Below, in pieces: positions 1 through 7,054 of a DNA stretch of 10,652 bases. Source of the DNA: JARRRD01 sp037381085 (GTDB lineage: Bacteria; Nitrospirota; Thermodesulfovibrionia; Thermodesulfovibrionales; UBA6898); the NCBI GenBank assembly GCA_037381085.1, contig JARRRD010000085.1, positions 1 through 10,652 on the forward strand. The letters are read 5' to 3'. A model generated the notes under the pieces. It searched no databases, was not told the origin of the DNA, and was given only the letters and a program-made list of their open reading frames with translations. Both the position numbers and the translations under genes were made by a program. Each line of letters opens with the position of its first letter. Positions within the stretch are counted from its first letter, which is position 1.

Positions 1-427
1 GCGCGTAGACATCCTCTCCTTTCAGGATGCGTATTCCCGCCTTCTGCAGGGTTTCGATCGCCTTGTCGAGTTCGTCGAAGCGGAAGATGATGATCGCATT
101 GCCGCCGCTCTTCTGCACGAAGGCATACATGTATTCCACGTTGATGCCGTTGTCTTTCATCACATTGAGGATTTTTGCAAGGCCCCCCGGCCTGTCGGAA
201 ACCTCCACCGCCAGGACTTCCGTCTTCCCGACTGTGAAGCCGGTGTCCCTGAGGACCTTTTTTGCTTTTTCGGTGTCGTTTACGATGAGCCTCAGGATTC
301 CGAAGTCGGTAGTATCGGCCAGGGAGAGGGCTCGTATGTTTACGTCAGCGCCGGCCAGAACTTCCGCCACCTCCGCCAGCCTGCCGGACTTGTTCTCAAG
401 GAAGACCGATATCTGCTCAACTTTCAT
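1..427 (-). CDS. tandem ACT-domain protein (3' end outside window)
   Basis: An open frame runs from an ATG at 427 leftwards to the window edge without a stop, giving 142 visible residues. The start follows a near-perfect Shine-Dalgarno (AAAGGAGG, 440-433, 5 nt spacing). Two ACT-like beta-alpha-beta-beta-alpha-beta repeats are visible: residues ~1-66 (starting MKVEQISVFLENKSGRLAEV) and ~70-136 (containing EVSDRPGGLAKILNVM). Both have the typical 'xxNKxGRLAxV' / 'DRPGGLAKIL' ligand-binding turn. Stand-alone double-ACT proteins of ~143-145 aa are often found beside indolepyruvate oxidoreductase and PaaK genes, so only a few residues are probably missing. By analogy it would bind an amino acid (perhaps an aromatic one) and act as a regulator, but no catalytic domain is present and the ligand is inferred from context only. 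It is the last visible gene of the minus-strand ior-paaK group, 213 bp after paaK. Confidence 0.9.
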   Translation of the reverse strand, partial: MKVEQISVFLENKSGRLAEVAEVLAGADVNIRALSLADTTDFGILRLIVNDTEKAKKVLRDTGFTVGKTEVLAVEVSDRPGGLAKILNVMKDNGINVEYMYAFVQKSGGNAIIIFRFDELDKAIETLQKAGIRILKGEDVYA

Positions 428-452
428 TGTAACCTCCTTTAAAACAACTTTT

Positions 453-637
453 AGCTGTCAGCTCTTAGCCATAAGCCAGAGACGGAAAACATGATCTTCT
501 TACGACTATTATGACAATCAGTACGAAAGCCACATACAGGGGCTATTTGTCATTCCGGCCTGCCTGTCCGGAATCTTTCCCGCTTCCCAGAAGGCAACGC
601 GAGTTAGCTAATTGCTAATGGCTTAGAGCTAATAGCT
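453..637. repeat. imperfect inverted repeat pair enclosing a small hairpin, in the paaK-ACT gap
   Basis: The 213-bp gap between paaK and the ACT gene has no coding signal. It is bracketed by two 25-nt arms in opposite orientation, 453-477 and 613-637, matching at 20 of 25 positions. Their shared core reads AGCTCT-n-AGCCAT-n-AGC. Between them lies a perfect 7-bp stem, ATTCCGG (552-558) and CCGGAAT (568-574), in a GTCATTCC...GGAATC setting that resembles the dispersed intergenic palindromes common in many bacterial genomes. No T-run follows, so it is not a terminator. It could be a REP/MITE-like insertion in the operon; no transposase or target duplication is visible. Confidence 0.5.
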
Positions 638-640
638 TTC

Positions 641-1942
641 TTATATCTTCCTGTTGTCGATTACCCTCTTCGCCTTGCCTTCGCTCCTCTGTATCGTCTT
701 GGGTTCGACGAGTTTGATCTTGCAGGTGATCCCGAGGAGGTCCTTTATCTCACGCTCTATTCTCCTGGACAGTCTTTCGAGCACCTTGACCTCGTCGGAG
801 AATATGTCCTCGCTCACCTCCACCTGCACTTCGACCACGTCGAGGGCTCCTTCCCTGTCGACGATGATCTGGTAATGAGGCTCCACTCCCTCGATGCTCA
901 TGAGTACGTGCTCTATCTGGGACGGGAAGACATTTACACCCCTGATGATAAGCATGTCGTCGGACCTGCCGGTGATCCTCTGCATCCTGTGGAATGTTCT
1001 GCCGCACCTGCACGGCTCGGTGATGAGCTTCGAAATGTCCTTTGTCCGGTATCGTATCACGGGAAAGGCCTCTTTTGTGATTGTCGTGAAGACAAGTTCC
1101 CCGGCCTCACCGTGAGGACGGGGTTTTCCTGTAACGGGGTCGATAATCTCGGGGATGAAGAAGTCTACGAATACATGCAGGCCTCTCTTCTCCTCGATGC
1201 ATTCACTCGCCACGCCCGGTCCCATCACCTCGCTCAGGCCGTAGATGTCAATGGCGCTTATTTTCAGCTTCTTTTCGATCTCTTCCCTCATGTTCTCGCT
1301 CCATGGTTCCGCCCCGAAGAGACCGACCCGGAGTTTCAGGGACGATGGATCGACGCCCATCTCCTTCATGACGTCGGCGAGGTTGAGCGCATAGGAGGGG
1401 GTGCACATCAACACTGTGGAGCCGAAATCCTGCATGATCATGATCTGCCTCTTTGAATTTCCCCCCGATATGGGGATTACAGCGGCGCCGAGTCTCTCCG
1501 CTCCGTAATGTGCGCCCAGTCCCCCCGTGAAAAGACCGTATCCGTAAGCATTGTGCACCACGTCGCCCTCGTGGGCACCGCCGCACGTGAGTGTGCGGGC
1601 CATCAGTTCAGCCCAGGTGTCTATGTCCCCTTTTGTGTATCCTACAACAGTGGGTTTGCCCGTCGTGCCTGAAGAGGCATGTATCCTGACCACCCTCTCA
1701 AAAGGCACGGCAAAGAGGCCGAAGGGATAGTTAAGCCTCAGGTCCTCTTTAGTCGTAAAGGGCAGCCTGGCGAGATCGCCGAGCTTCTTTATGTCCGAAG
1801 GCTTAACGCCATTATCGTCCATCTTCCGGCGGTAATACGGCACCGCAGCGTAAACTCTTTCGACGAGTGCCTTCAGTCTCTTCAGCTGAAGGGCTTCCAG
1901 CGCCTCGCGGGGGAGCGTTTCAAATTCCTCGTTCCATATCAT
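641..1942 (-). CDS. paaK: phenylacetate-CoA ligase (PaaK family, AMP-forming)
   Basis: 433 aa, the usual length for PaaK (~430-440). It belongs to the adenylate-forming ANL superfamily: ATP + aryl-acetate + CoA give aryl-acetyl-CoA + AMP + PPi. Visible motifs are the Gly/Thr-rich phosphate-binding loop SSGTTGKPT (residues 90-98), the adenine-site segment YGLSEVMGPG (234-243), YRTKDIS (298-304), the hinge/C-domain entry IIRGVNVFP (332-340) and the C-terminal lysine region SEGKAKRV (420-427). A CxC pair (CRCGR, 311-315) sits in the usual PaaK place. The start ATG overlaps the iorB stop (TAATG) and follows AGGAGGTG at 1958-1951 with 8 nt spacing. In the ior setting it probably links aryl-acetyl-CoA and free aryl acids, such as phenylacetate or indoleacetate. 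The physiological direction cannot be told from sequence. Confidence 0.94.
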   Translation of the reverse strand: MIWNEEFETLPREALEALQLKRLKALVERVYAAVPYYRRKMDDNGVKPSDIKKLGDLARLPFTTKEDLRLNYPFGLFAVPFERVVRIHASSGTTGKPTVVGYTKGDIDTWAELMARTLTCGGAHEGDVVHNAYGYGLFTGGLGAHYGAERLGAAVIPISGGNSKRQIMIMQDFGSTVLMCTPSYALNLADVMKEMGVDPSSLKLRVGLFGAEPWSENMREEIEKKLKISAIDIYGLSEVMGPGVASECIEEKRGLHVFVDFFIPEIIDPVTGKPRPHGEAGELVFTTITKEAFPVIRYRTKDISKLITEPCRCGRTFHRMQRITGRSDDMLIIRGVNVFPSQIEHVLMSIEGVEPHYQIIVDREGALDVVEVQVEVSEDIFSDEVKVLERLSRRIEREIKDLLGITCKIKLVEPKTIQRSEGKAKRVIDNRKI

Positions 1943-2544
1943 TACTTCTCCACCTCCTGGATCGTCTTTACAATTTCTTTGCCCTGCAGGAAGGCCTCTC
2001 TGTTTACCTTGCGGAACTTTTGAGGGACACGCTTCCCGATCACTTCCAAGAAGATACCTTCGTCGACAGGCAGGAATACCGAAAGAGCCCCCACAAGGAC
2101 CATGTTTACCGCCCGGTTTTCACCCAGCGACCGCGCGGTCTCAAAGGCATCGACAGGGAAAACCGACAAACCTCTCTCCCGGAGTTGATCGAGGACATCG
2201 TCGGGGTATTTCTCGGAACCCGAGGCAACGGGGGCAGGCAGTATCCTCTGGGTGTTCAGAATCACGCGGCTCTGTCTGTTCAGAAAGGTAAGATACCGCA
2301 GCGCCTCGAGCATCTCGAAGGCCACCTCGATGCCGGCCGTGCCGGCCTCGATCAGCGGCGAATAGACCTTCTCACCGTATCGGAGGTGGGCCACGACCGA
2401 GCCTCCGCGCTGGGCCATCCCGTGGACTTCGCTCTTCTTGACGTCGAAGCCGGCCCCCAGCAATGCATAGGAGGTTATCTCACTGGCCAGGAGAATTCCC
2501 TGGCCGCCGACACCGCAGAGCAGGACGCTTCCGCTTGCCTTCAT
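1942..2544 (-). CDS. iorB: indolepyruvate ferredoxin oxidoreductase, beta (small) subunit
   Basis: 200 aa, the normal size for IorB, which belongs to the pyruvate/ketoisovalerate oxidoreductase catalytic (gamma-type) domain family. The N-terminal nucleotide-fold glycine motif GVGGQGI (residues 11-17) and the family signature SEVHGMAQRGGSVVAHLRYG (38-57) are both present. With IorA it forms the enzyme that oxidatively decarboxylates aryl pyruvates to aryl-acetyl-CoA, CO2 and reduced ferredoxin in the cytoplasm. The ATG overlaps the true iorA stop (ATGA, 2544-2541), showing tight translational coupling. That stop is reached only in the frame carrying the ferredoxin tail of iorA, which supports that frame being the real end of iorA. 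Only a weak GGAAG lies upstream of the start. Confidence 0.95.
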   Translation of the reverse strand: MKASGSVLLCGVGGQGILLASEITSYALLGAGFDVKKSEVHGMAQRGGSVVAHLRYGEKVYSPLIEAGTAGIEVAFEMLEALRYLTFLNRQSRVILNTQRILPAPVASGSEKYPDDVLDQLRERGLSVFPVDAFETARSLGENRAVNMVLVGALSVFLPVDEGIFLEVIGKRVPQKFRKVNREAFLQGKEIVKTIQEVEK

Positions 2545-4297
2545 TTATTCTTCCGTTCCTTTTTCTCAAGGACGATAGCCTTGAACTTGCAGAGAGGAGC
2601 ACACTGGCCGCAGCCGTCGCACATGACTGCATTTATTCTGGCGTGTCCCTTCTGCTTCGGTTTGTAGCCCATTGAAGCGGCCTCCTCCTCTGTCAGCGAG
2701 ACCCATTCGATCGCGGGGCAGCCGAGCTTGAGACACGTCTTGCACCCAGTGCATTTTCCCTTTGGCGGTTTACTTCCTCTTTGAGGACCTTGAGCGTGGC
2801 CGGGATGTCATGAGGGTTCACGGTCCGGACGTTTTTTACCCCTATCCCCCTGCAAAGGGCCTCGATATCCACGGCGGTGGTGTAATCGCCGCTTATCGTC
2901 ACTCCCGTGGAAGGGTTGGGCTGATGACCGGTCATTCCCGTGGTCCTGTTGTCAAGGACGACGACAGTCGTAAATCCCCTGTTGTAAACGACATCGATGA
3001 GACCGGTAATTCCAGAGTGCATGAATGTCGAGTCGCCTATGACAGCCACGATCTTTCCCAGGGCGTCTTTCCCCAGGGCTTTTTCCATCCCGAAGGCGGT
3101 ACCGATGCTTGCCCCCATGCAGACGCAGGAATCCATTGAAGAAAGGGGCTTGAGGGCTGCAAGTGTGTAACACCCTATGTCGCCCGCCACAAAGACACCG
3201 AGCTTCGATATCGCGTAAAAGATCCCCCTGTGCGGACAGCCGGGACAGAGGTTCGGCGGCCTCATGGGTATCTGCACCGGTTCGAAAGGGAGCTCCTGCC
3301 CATCTCCGGAGACGGCATTTCTCACTATGCGCGAATTGAGTTCTCCTGTTGAAGGGATGACCTCTTTCCCCCGGCATTTTACCCCCATGGCCTTTACGTG
3401 AAGCTCGATAAAAGGGTCGAGCTCTTCCACGATGAAGAGTTCTTCCACTTCCGATGCAAAGCTTGTGATCAGTCGTTCGGGGAACGGGTATGCCATACCC
3501 AGTTTGAGCACCGAGGCCCCGGGGAATGCCTCTTTCACATAGAGATAGGAGACCCCGGATGTTATGAAGCCCTTTTTCCTGTCCCCCCATTCTATCCTGT
3601 TTTCGGGAAATGTCTCGGCGAACTCCCGAAGGATGCCCATCCTCTTTTCCAGTTCCTGCCGCCTCTTTCTTGCGTGGGCCGGAAGCATGACGAATTTCTG
3701 CGGTATCTTTTCTATCCCGGGTGTCACCGCGGCGGGGATGACCGCACCGGTGGTGACGATCCCCTTGACGTGGGCGATGCGTGTAGTAGTCCTCAGAAGG
3801 ACAGGGGTGTCGAACTCCTCGCTAAGGGTGTAGGCGATCTTGACGAACTCCTTCGCTTCGGCGGGGTCGGAAGGTTCGAGCATGGGCACCTTGGCGGCAA
3901 AGGCGTAATTTCTGTTGTCCTGTTCGTTCTGGGAACTGTGCATCTCCGGGTCGTCGGCAGTCACAATGACAAGGCCGCCGCGCACTCCCGTGTAGGCCGA
4001 CGTAAACAGCGGATCGGCTGCAACGTTCAGGCCGACATGCTTCATCGTTGCCAGTGCCCTCACTCCGGCGAAGCAGGCACCTAGGGCCACCTCCAGGGCT
4101 ACTTTCTCGTTCGGCGCCCACTCTGAATAGATCCCCTCGTAAGTACAGAGTGTTTCGAGTATTTCCGTCGAAGGCGTCCCGGGATAAGCAGACGCGACCT
4201 TTACGCCGGCCTCGTAAGCTCCGAGCGCTACCGCCTCGTTTCCCGAAAGCAATATTCCGTCTTTTGTACCAACCGGATTCAACTTTTTCATGGCCAT
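2541..4297 (-). CDS. iorA: indolepyruvate ferredoxin oxidoreductase, alpha (large) subunit, with an internal frameshift
   Basis: The first frame encodes the pyrimidine-binding and TPP domains. It contains AYPGTPSTEI (near residue 38), NLCPGCPHRG (near 349) and the TPP/Mg motif GDSTF (near 421) with DNRTTGMTGHQPNP (near 449). That frame ends at 2693 with an unrelated 20-residue tail. In the -1 frame the sequence continues without a stop from about 2756 to 2541 as a classic IorA C-terminus. It has KCTGCKTCLKLGCPAI, then MCDGCGQCAPLC, i.e. ligands for two [4Fe-4S] clusters, ending exactly on the iorB start. The conceptual full protein is ~585 aa, near the usual ~600. The start is uncertain: a TTG at 4303 and ATGs at 4297 and 4291 are in frame and none has a clear Shine-Dalgarno. 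The break may be a sequencing error, a real mutation or programmed frameshifting. The intact tail argues against an old pseudogene. Confidence 0.9.
2754..2763 (-). other. -1 frameshift site in iorA (A3-G3-A4 run)
   Basis: Read on the minus strand, codons CAA AGG GAA AAT are followed by an in-frame but non-family tail, while the ferredoxin frame reads AAA TGC ACT GGG TGC. The switch occurs in or just before the run AAAGGGAAAA. One extra base in either run, for example CAA AAG GGA AAA TGC, restores an uninterrupted ...NRQKGKCTGC... reading. The G GAA AAT heptamer could permit tandem -1 slippage to GGA AAA, but no strong downstream stem was identified by eye. Confidence 0.8.
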
Positions 4298-4315
4298 AAG
4301 CAAAACAGGAAATCT

Positions 4316-4344
4316 AGGTTATCACACCAAGACGTTATTTTCAA
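4316..4344 (-). promoter_or_regulatory. weak candidate promoter for iorA
   Basis: On the minus strand TTGAAA (4344-4339) is followed by a 17-bp spacer and TAACCT (4321-4316). The -35 is good (5/6) but the -10 is poor (3/6). Its predicted start would lie about 12 nt before the iorA ATG, which fits the lack of a Shine-Dalgarno there. Read-through from the amidohydrolase gene 94 bp upstream is an equally good explanation. Confidence 0.25.
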
Positions 4345-4378
4345 CTTAACCCCCTGAATTCTCGGAAGAAAACAAGGT

Positions 4379-4399
4379 GTCAGACCGGCGGTCAGACCG
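4379..4399. repeat. 9-bp direct repeat at the amidohydrolase 3' end
   Basis: GTCAGACCG occurs at 4379-4387 and again at 4391-4399, a 12-bp period. The second copy is part of a perfect short palindrome CGGTC-A-GACCG (4389-4399) and contains the amidohydrolase stop codon. No T-run makes it a terminator on the minus strand. Confidence 0.4.
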
Positions 4400-5189
4400 A
4401 GTCCAGAAGCCTCAGCGCGTTGTCCCGGAGGATAAGGGTTTCCAACTCCTGCCCCAGGTTGAGCCCTTTGAGCAGTTCCAGTGTCTTCCCCTGGTCGGCC
4501 CAGGGCGAATCCGTCCCGAAGAAGATATGGTCGGCCGGATGCGTCGCGATGATTCTCTTTACCGCCCCGGGACTGAGATATTCCAGGGAAAAGGATATTT
4601 CCATGAAGATCTTCCTGCCGGCCATATGCCTTTCCACTTCGTCCCAATCGTCCCACGCCCCCAGGTGGGACGTCATGATCTTGAGACCAGGGAAATTCTC
4701 TACGACCCTGACGATCTTTGCAGGGTCGGCCCTTCTTATCCGTTCAAAGGCGAAGTCAAAGCCGGTATGCATCAGGACGATCAGGTTTTCGCGTGAGACC
4801 CTTTCATAGATGGGAAAGAGCCTCTCGTCGTCGATCCGGAAATCCTGGTAATAGGGATGGAACTTAATCCCCTTAAACCCCTCTTTTTTTATTTCCGATA
4901 TCCTCTCGGAAAATTGAGGGTCCTGCGGATGCAGGGAAGGGAACGGGATGATCCGCCCGGACCTTATCTTCCTGCACCACGAGAGGATCGGGTCGAATTG
5001 CGCGGGTTTCGTAGCGATCGAACAAACGATGCTCTTTTCGATGCCGCAGGCGTCCATGGAGCGAAGAAGGGACGAGATCTTCCCGTCGAGGTGGGGCTTG
5101 ACGCCTCCTTCCTCCGTGAGTAACTTCATGGCCCGATCTGCAAGTTCATCGGGAAAGGCGTGGGTATGGAAGTCGACGATGCCCTTCAT
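4392..5189 (-). CDS. amidohydrolase-2 family metal-dependent hydrolase (TIM barrel)
   Basis: 265 aa. The sequence opens with the metal-binding VDFHTHAFPD (H8, H10). It continues with a GIKFHPYYQDF strand (K109, H111), LMHTGFDF (H141), MTSHLGAWDDW (H175) and FFGTDSPW (D227), the order expected for a cytoplasmic amidohydrolase-related (PF04909-type) hydrolase or decarboxylase with one bound metal. The substrate cannot be read from the sequence. Related proteins include ACMSD/uracil-5-carboxylate-type decarboxylases and many uncharacterised hydrolases. It is upstream of iorA on the same strand, which could make it part of the aromatic-acid group, and divergent from the porin gene. The ATG at 5189 has no Shine-Dalgarno. 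Instead a -10-like TATAAT and a palindrome lie directly before it, suggesting a leaderless or very short-leader mRNA. Confidence 0.88.
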   Translation of the reverse strand: MKGIVDFHTHAFPDELADRAMKLLTEEGGVKPHLDGKISSLLRSMDACGIEKSIVCSIATKPAQFDPILSWCRKIRSGRIIPFPSLHPQDPQFSERISEIKKEGFKGIKFHPYYQDFRIDDERLFPIYERVSRENLIVLMHTGFDFAFERIRRADPAKIVRVVENFPGLKIMTSHLGAWDDWDEVERHMAGRKIFMEISFSLEYLSPGAVKRIIATHPADHIFFGTDSPWADQGKTLELLKGLNLGQELETLILRDNALRLLDSV

Positions 5190-5192
5190 AAC

Positions 5193-5229
5193 GGTAATTA
5201 TTATAGGTAATTACCAGTGGAAAGGGCAA
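5193..5229 (-). promoter_or_regulatory. candidate leaderless promoter with palindromic operator for the amidohydrolase
   Basis: A perfect 8-bp inverted repeat, GGTAATTA (5193-5200) and TAATTACC (5208-5215), with 7 bp between, ends 4 bp before the start codon. On the minus strand TATAAT (5205-5200) lies inside it and TTGCCC (5229-5224) is 18 bp upstream, giving a plausible sigma-70-type promoter whose start would fall within a few bases of the ATG. A dimeric repressor bound here would cover the -10. The regulator is unknown. Confidence 0.5.
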
Positions 5230-5234
5230 AAGGC

Positions 5235-5253
5235 CCGGAACGAAGGATTCCGG
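5235..5253. repeat. small hairpin CCGGAA / TTCCGG
   Basis: A perfect 6-bp stem (5235-5240 with 5248-5253) with a 7-nt loop. The adjoining GATTCCGGAC is shared, on the opposite strand, with the hairpin at 552-574, so both may be members of one dispersed intergenic repeat family. There is no T-run. Confidence 0.35.
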
Positions 5254-5363
5254 ACCGTCCACGAACTTTCTTGCTGCATATTATTACTCCCGAAAACTGA
5301 GCATCGCCGTGGCATCACAAACAGAAAATGGTAAGGCAAGGAAACACAACCGTAACAAAACCC

Positions 5364-5398
5364 TTGACATTGACGGCCCGGTGAAATTAATATTTCAC
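5364..5398 (+). promoter_or_regulatory. sigma-70-like promoter with palindromic operator for the porin gene
   Basis: A perfect TTGACA (5364-5369) is followed after 18 bp by TAATAT (5388-5393). The -10 lies inside a perfect inverted repeat GTGAAAT-TAAT-ATTTCAC (5381-5398). The predicted start near 5400 gives a leader of about 115 nt before the Shine-Dalgarno-led ATG at 5517. The overlap of operator and -10 suggests repression. GTGA...TCAC half-sites recall CRP/FNR-type sites, but the spacing is 4 bp too long for the usual consensus. Confidence 0.6.
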
Positions 5399-5516
5399 AC
5401 CTCGGCTAACAGGCTTTCATCCAGCGATAAGCAGTTTGCACGGTTTGCAGTCTCTTGATTATGTCGCCATTAATTTTTTGCCTCAGATTAGAAAAAAATT
5501 GAAAGGAGGAGTAAGA

Positions 5517-6872
5517 ATGAAAAGGATTACTGCAGTTTTTCTGGCGCTGCTTTTGAGCTGTATTGCCTATGTATCGGCCGCACCTGCCGCTGAAAGTGAT
5601 TTCACCGCCGGGGCGGTCGTCAGACTGAGGTACGAGTCATGGCAAAATATTGTCGATCTGGGGACTATTACGCAGAAAGACAGGAATTTCTTCCGCTTCA
5701 GATTCAACGTCTGGGGCAATCTGAAACTTAACCCTGACAACGATATTTACCTAAGGCTTACCAGTGAACCCAAGTATCAGCTCGGTCCTTACAGAGGAGA
5801 GACCGGCAAGAAGGTGGAAGAAGACGAGATTATTGTCGATAACCTCAACTTCCAGTCGAAGAATGTCTTCGGCCTCCCTGTTGATGTCAAGATAGGGCGG
5901 CAGGATTTTATCGGTCCTACGGGCTACGGTGACTATTTCCTGATCCTGGACGGCACCCCGGCAGACGGTTCGCGGACTTTCTATTTCAACGCGGCGAAGG
6001 CGAGGGTCCATCTGGGTCAGAATAACTGGATGGATGTGATCTATATCACCGATCCCGCTTATGATATCTATGCTCCGTCGATATATGCAGCCAATAAAAG
6101 GCAGCTGAACATTTCGAACGAGCAGGGATTTGTTGCCTACGGTCACGGCAAGATCAGTGATAACCTAATAGTGGAACCTTATTACATGTACAAGACGGAG
6201 AAGGGCTTTAAGGGGCTTAAGGACATTCCCGATCTCGACATTAATGCCATCGGTGCCAGGGTTGTGGTTTCCCTCGGTACATGGAAAATAAGAGGGCAGT
6301 ATGCCCACGAGTGGGGGACCTATGACAACGGAGGACCGTGGAACAAGAGGAGGGCCAACGGCGGCTACATCTTCGTGGATCGTCAGTACAGTGACATCGC
6401 ACTGAAGCCGGGATTCAGCATAGGTTATGTATACCTGTCGGGCGACAATCCCGACAGCAAGTCGACGAACGAGGCATGGGACCCGCTGTTTTCGAGGGCG
6501 CCGGAGTGGAACGAACTCATGATCTATACCTATGTTTATGAGACGCTCAATTACGGCGGAGCCCTTCCGGGTTACTGGACCAACCTCAACCTGTATGAGG
6601 CAAAATTCAATATGACCTTCGACCCGGCCACCAAACTGGTGGTATCGTACCAGTATCTTACGGCGCCTGAGCATACGGACAGCCCCTTCACCACGATGTT
6701 TTCGAACAACGGGAAGGTCAGGGGACATCTGCCGACCATGATCCTCACCCACGCCTTCTCCAAAAAGGTCAGCGGAATGGCGCAACTGGAATATTTTGTG
6801 CCGGAAAGCTTTTACGCCGATCATGCTGACAACGGCACATTCCTCAGGCTGCAGCTTATGTTCAAGATATAG
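5517..6872 (+). CDS. outer-membrane beta-barrel protein, alginate-export/porin-like
   Basis: 451 aa from the ATG at 5517, chosen because AAGGAGG lies 7 nt upstream and a signal peptide begins there. The open frame extends back to 5436, but that part has no ribosome site. Residues 1-24 are a type I signal peptide (MKR, hydrophobic core, SAAPA), with cleavage likely before the Glu-Ser-Asp-Phe start of the mature chain. The rest is a run of alternating amphipathic strands rich in Tyr, Trp and Gly with short turns. It includes KIGRQDFIGPTGYGDYF and YFNAAKARVHLG, which resemble the alginate-export (PF13372-type) barrel family, and ends on a strand FLRLQLMFKI. It would sit in the outer membrane and pass solutes or polymers; the substrate is not readable. 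It is monocistronic, bounded by its own promoter and a strong terminator. Confidence 0.85.
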   Translation: MKRITAVFLALLLSCIAYVSAAPAAESDFTAGAVVRLRYESWQNIVDLGTITQKDRNFFRFRFNVWGNLKLNPDNDIYLRLTSEPKYQLGPYRGETGKKVEEDEIIVDNLNFQSKNVFGLPVDVKIGRQDFIGPTGYGDYFLILDGTPADGSRTFYFNAAKARVHLGQNNWMDVIYITDPAYDIYAPSIYAANKRQLNISNEQGFVAYGHGKISDNLIVEPYYMYKTEKGFKGLKDIPDLDINAIGARVVVSLGTWKIRGQYAHEWGTYDNGGPWNKRRANGGYIFVDRQYSDIALKPGFSIGYVYLSGDNPDSKSTNEAWDPLFSRAPEWNELMIYTYVYETLNYGGALPGYWTNLNLYEAKFNMTFDPATKLVVSYQYLTAPEHTDSPFTTMFSNNGKVRGHLPTMILTHAFSKKVSGMAQLEYFVPESFYADHADNGTFLRLQLMFKI

Positions 6873-6923
6873 CAACAGGCCCCGCGCCCTTAACGGTGCG
6901 GAACATCACGGCTGACGTGTCAG

Positions 6924-6952
6924 GAACCCCGCCCCCGGCGGGGTTCTTTTTT
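6924..6952 (+). terminator. intrinsic terminator after the porin gene
   Basis: A perfect 10-bp GC-rich stem, GAACCCCGCC (6924-6933) and GGCGGGGTTC (6937-6946), with a CCC loop, is followed at once by six T residues (6947-6952). It starts about 50 nt after the porin stop. Confidence 0.95.
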
Positions 6953-6969
6953 CCCGGCACCTCTTCCCC

Positions 6970-7014
6970 TTGACAAGATGAGAATCAAAGGGAAATACTC
7001 ATGCGGCACGCATG
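6970..7014 (+). promoter_or_regulatory. candidate promoter with a palindrome at the start site, for the beta-CASP gene
   Basis: A perfect TTGACA (6970-6975), an 18-bp spacer and AATACT (6994-6999, 4/6 to consensus) lie just after the porin terminator. A perfect palindrome CATGCG-GCA-CGCATG (7000-7014) covers the expected transcription start, where an operator or a 5' hairpin could act. It leaves about 50 nt of leader before the GTG. Confidence 0.5.
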
Positions 7015-7054
7015 AAATGAAGATGCCCCACAAAGGAATAAAAAGGGAGGCTGA

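Noticed and set aside
2693..2752. The zero-frame tail of iorA (after 2753) as a real alternative C-terminus
   Set aside because: It resembles no part of the family and ends mid-way through sequence that encodes a perfect ferredoxin domain in the other frame.
5436..5516. 27-residue N-terminal extension of the porin reading frame starting at ATG 5436
   Set aside because: There is no ribosome site before 5436, while a strong one precedes 5517, and a normal signal peptide begins exactly at 5517.
5544..5564. Lipoprotein signal (LLSC) in the porin signal peptide
   Set aside because: The hydrophobic stretch continues past Cys15 to a typical signal peptidase I site (SAAPA), and the mature chain is a beta-barrel.
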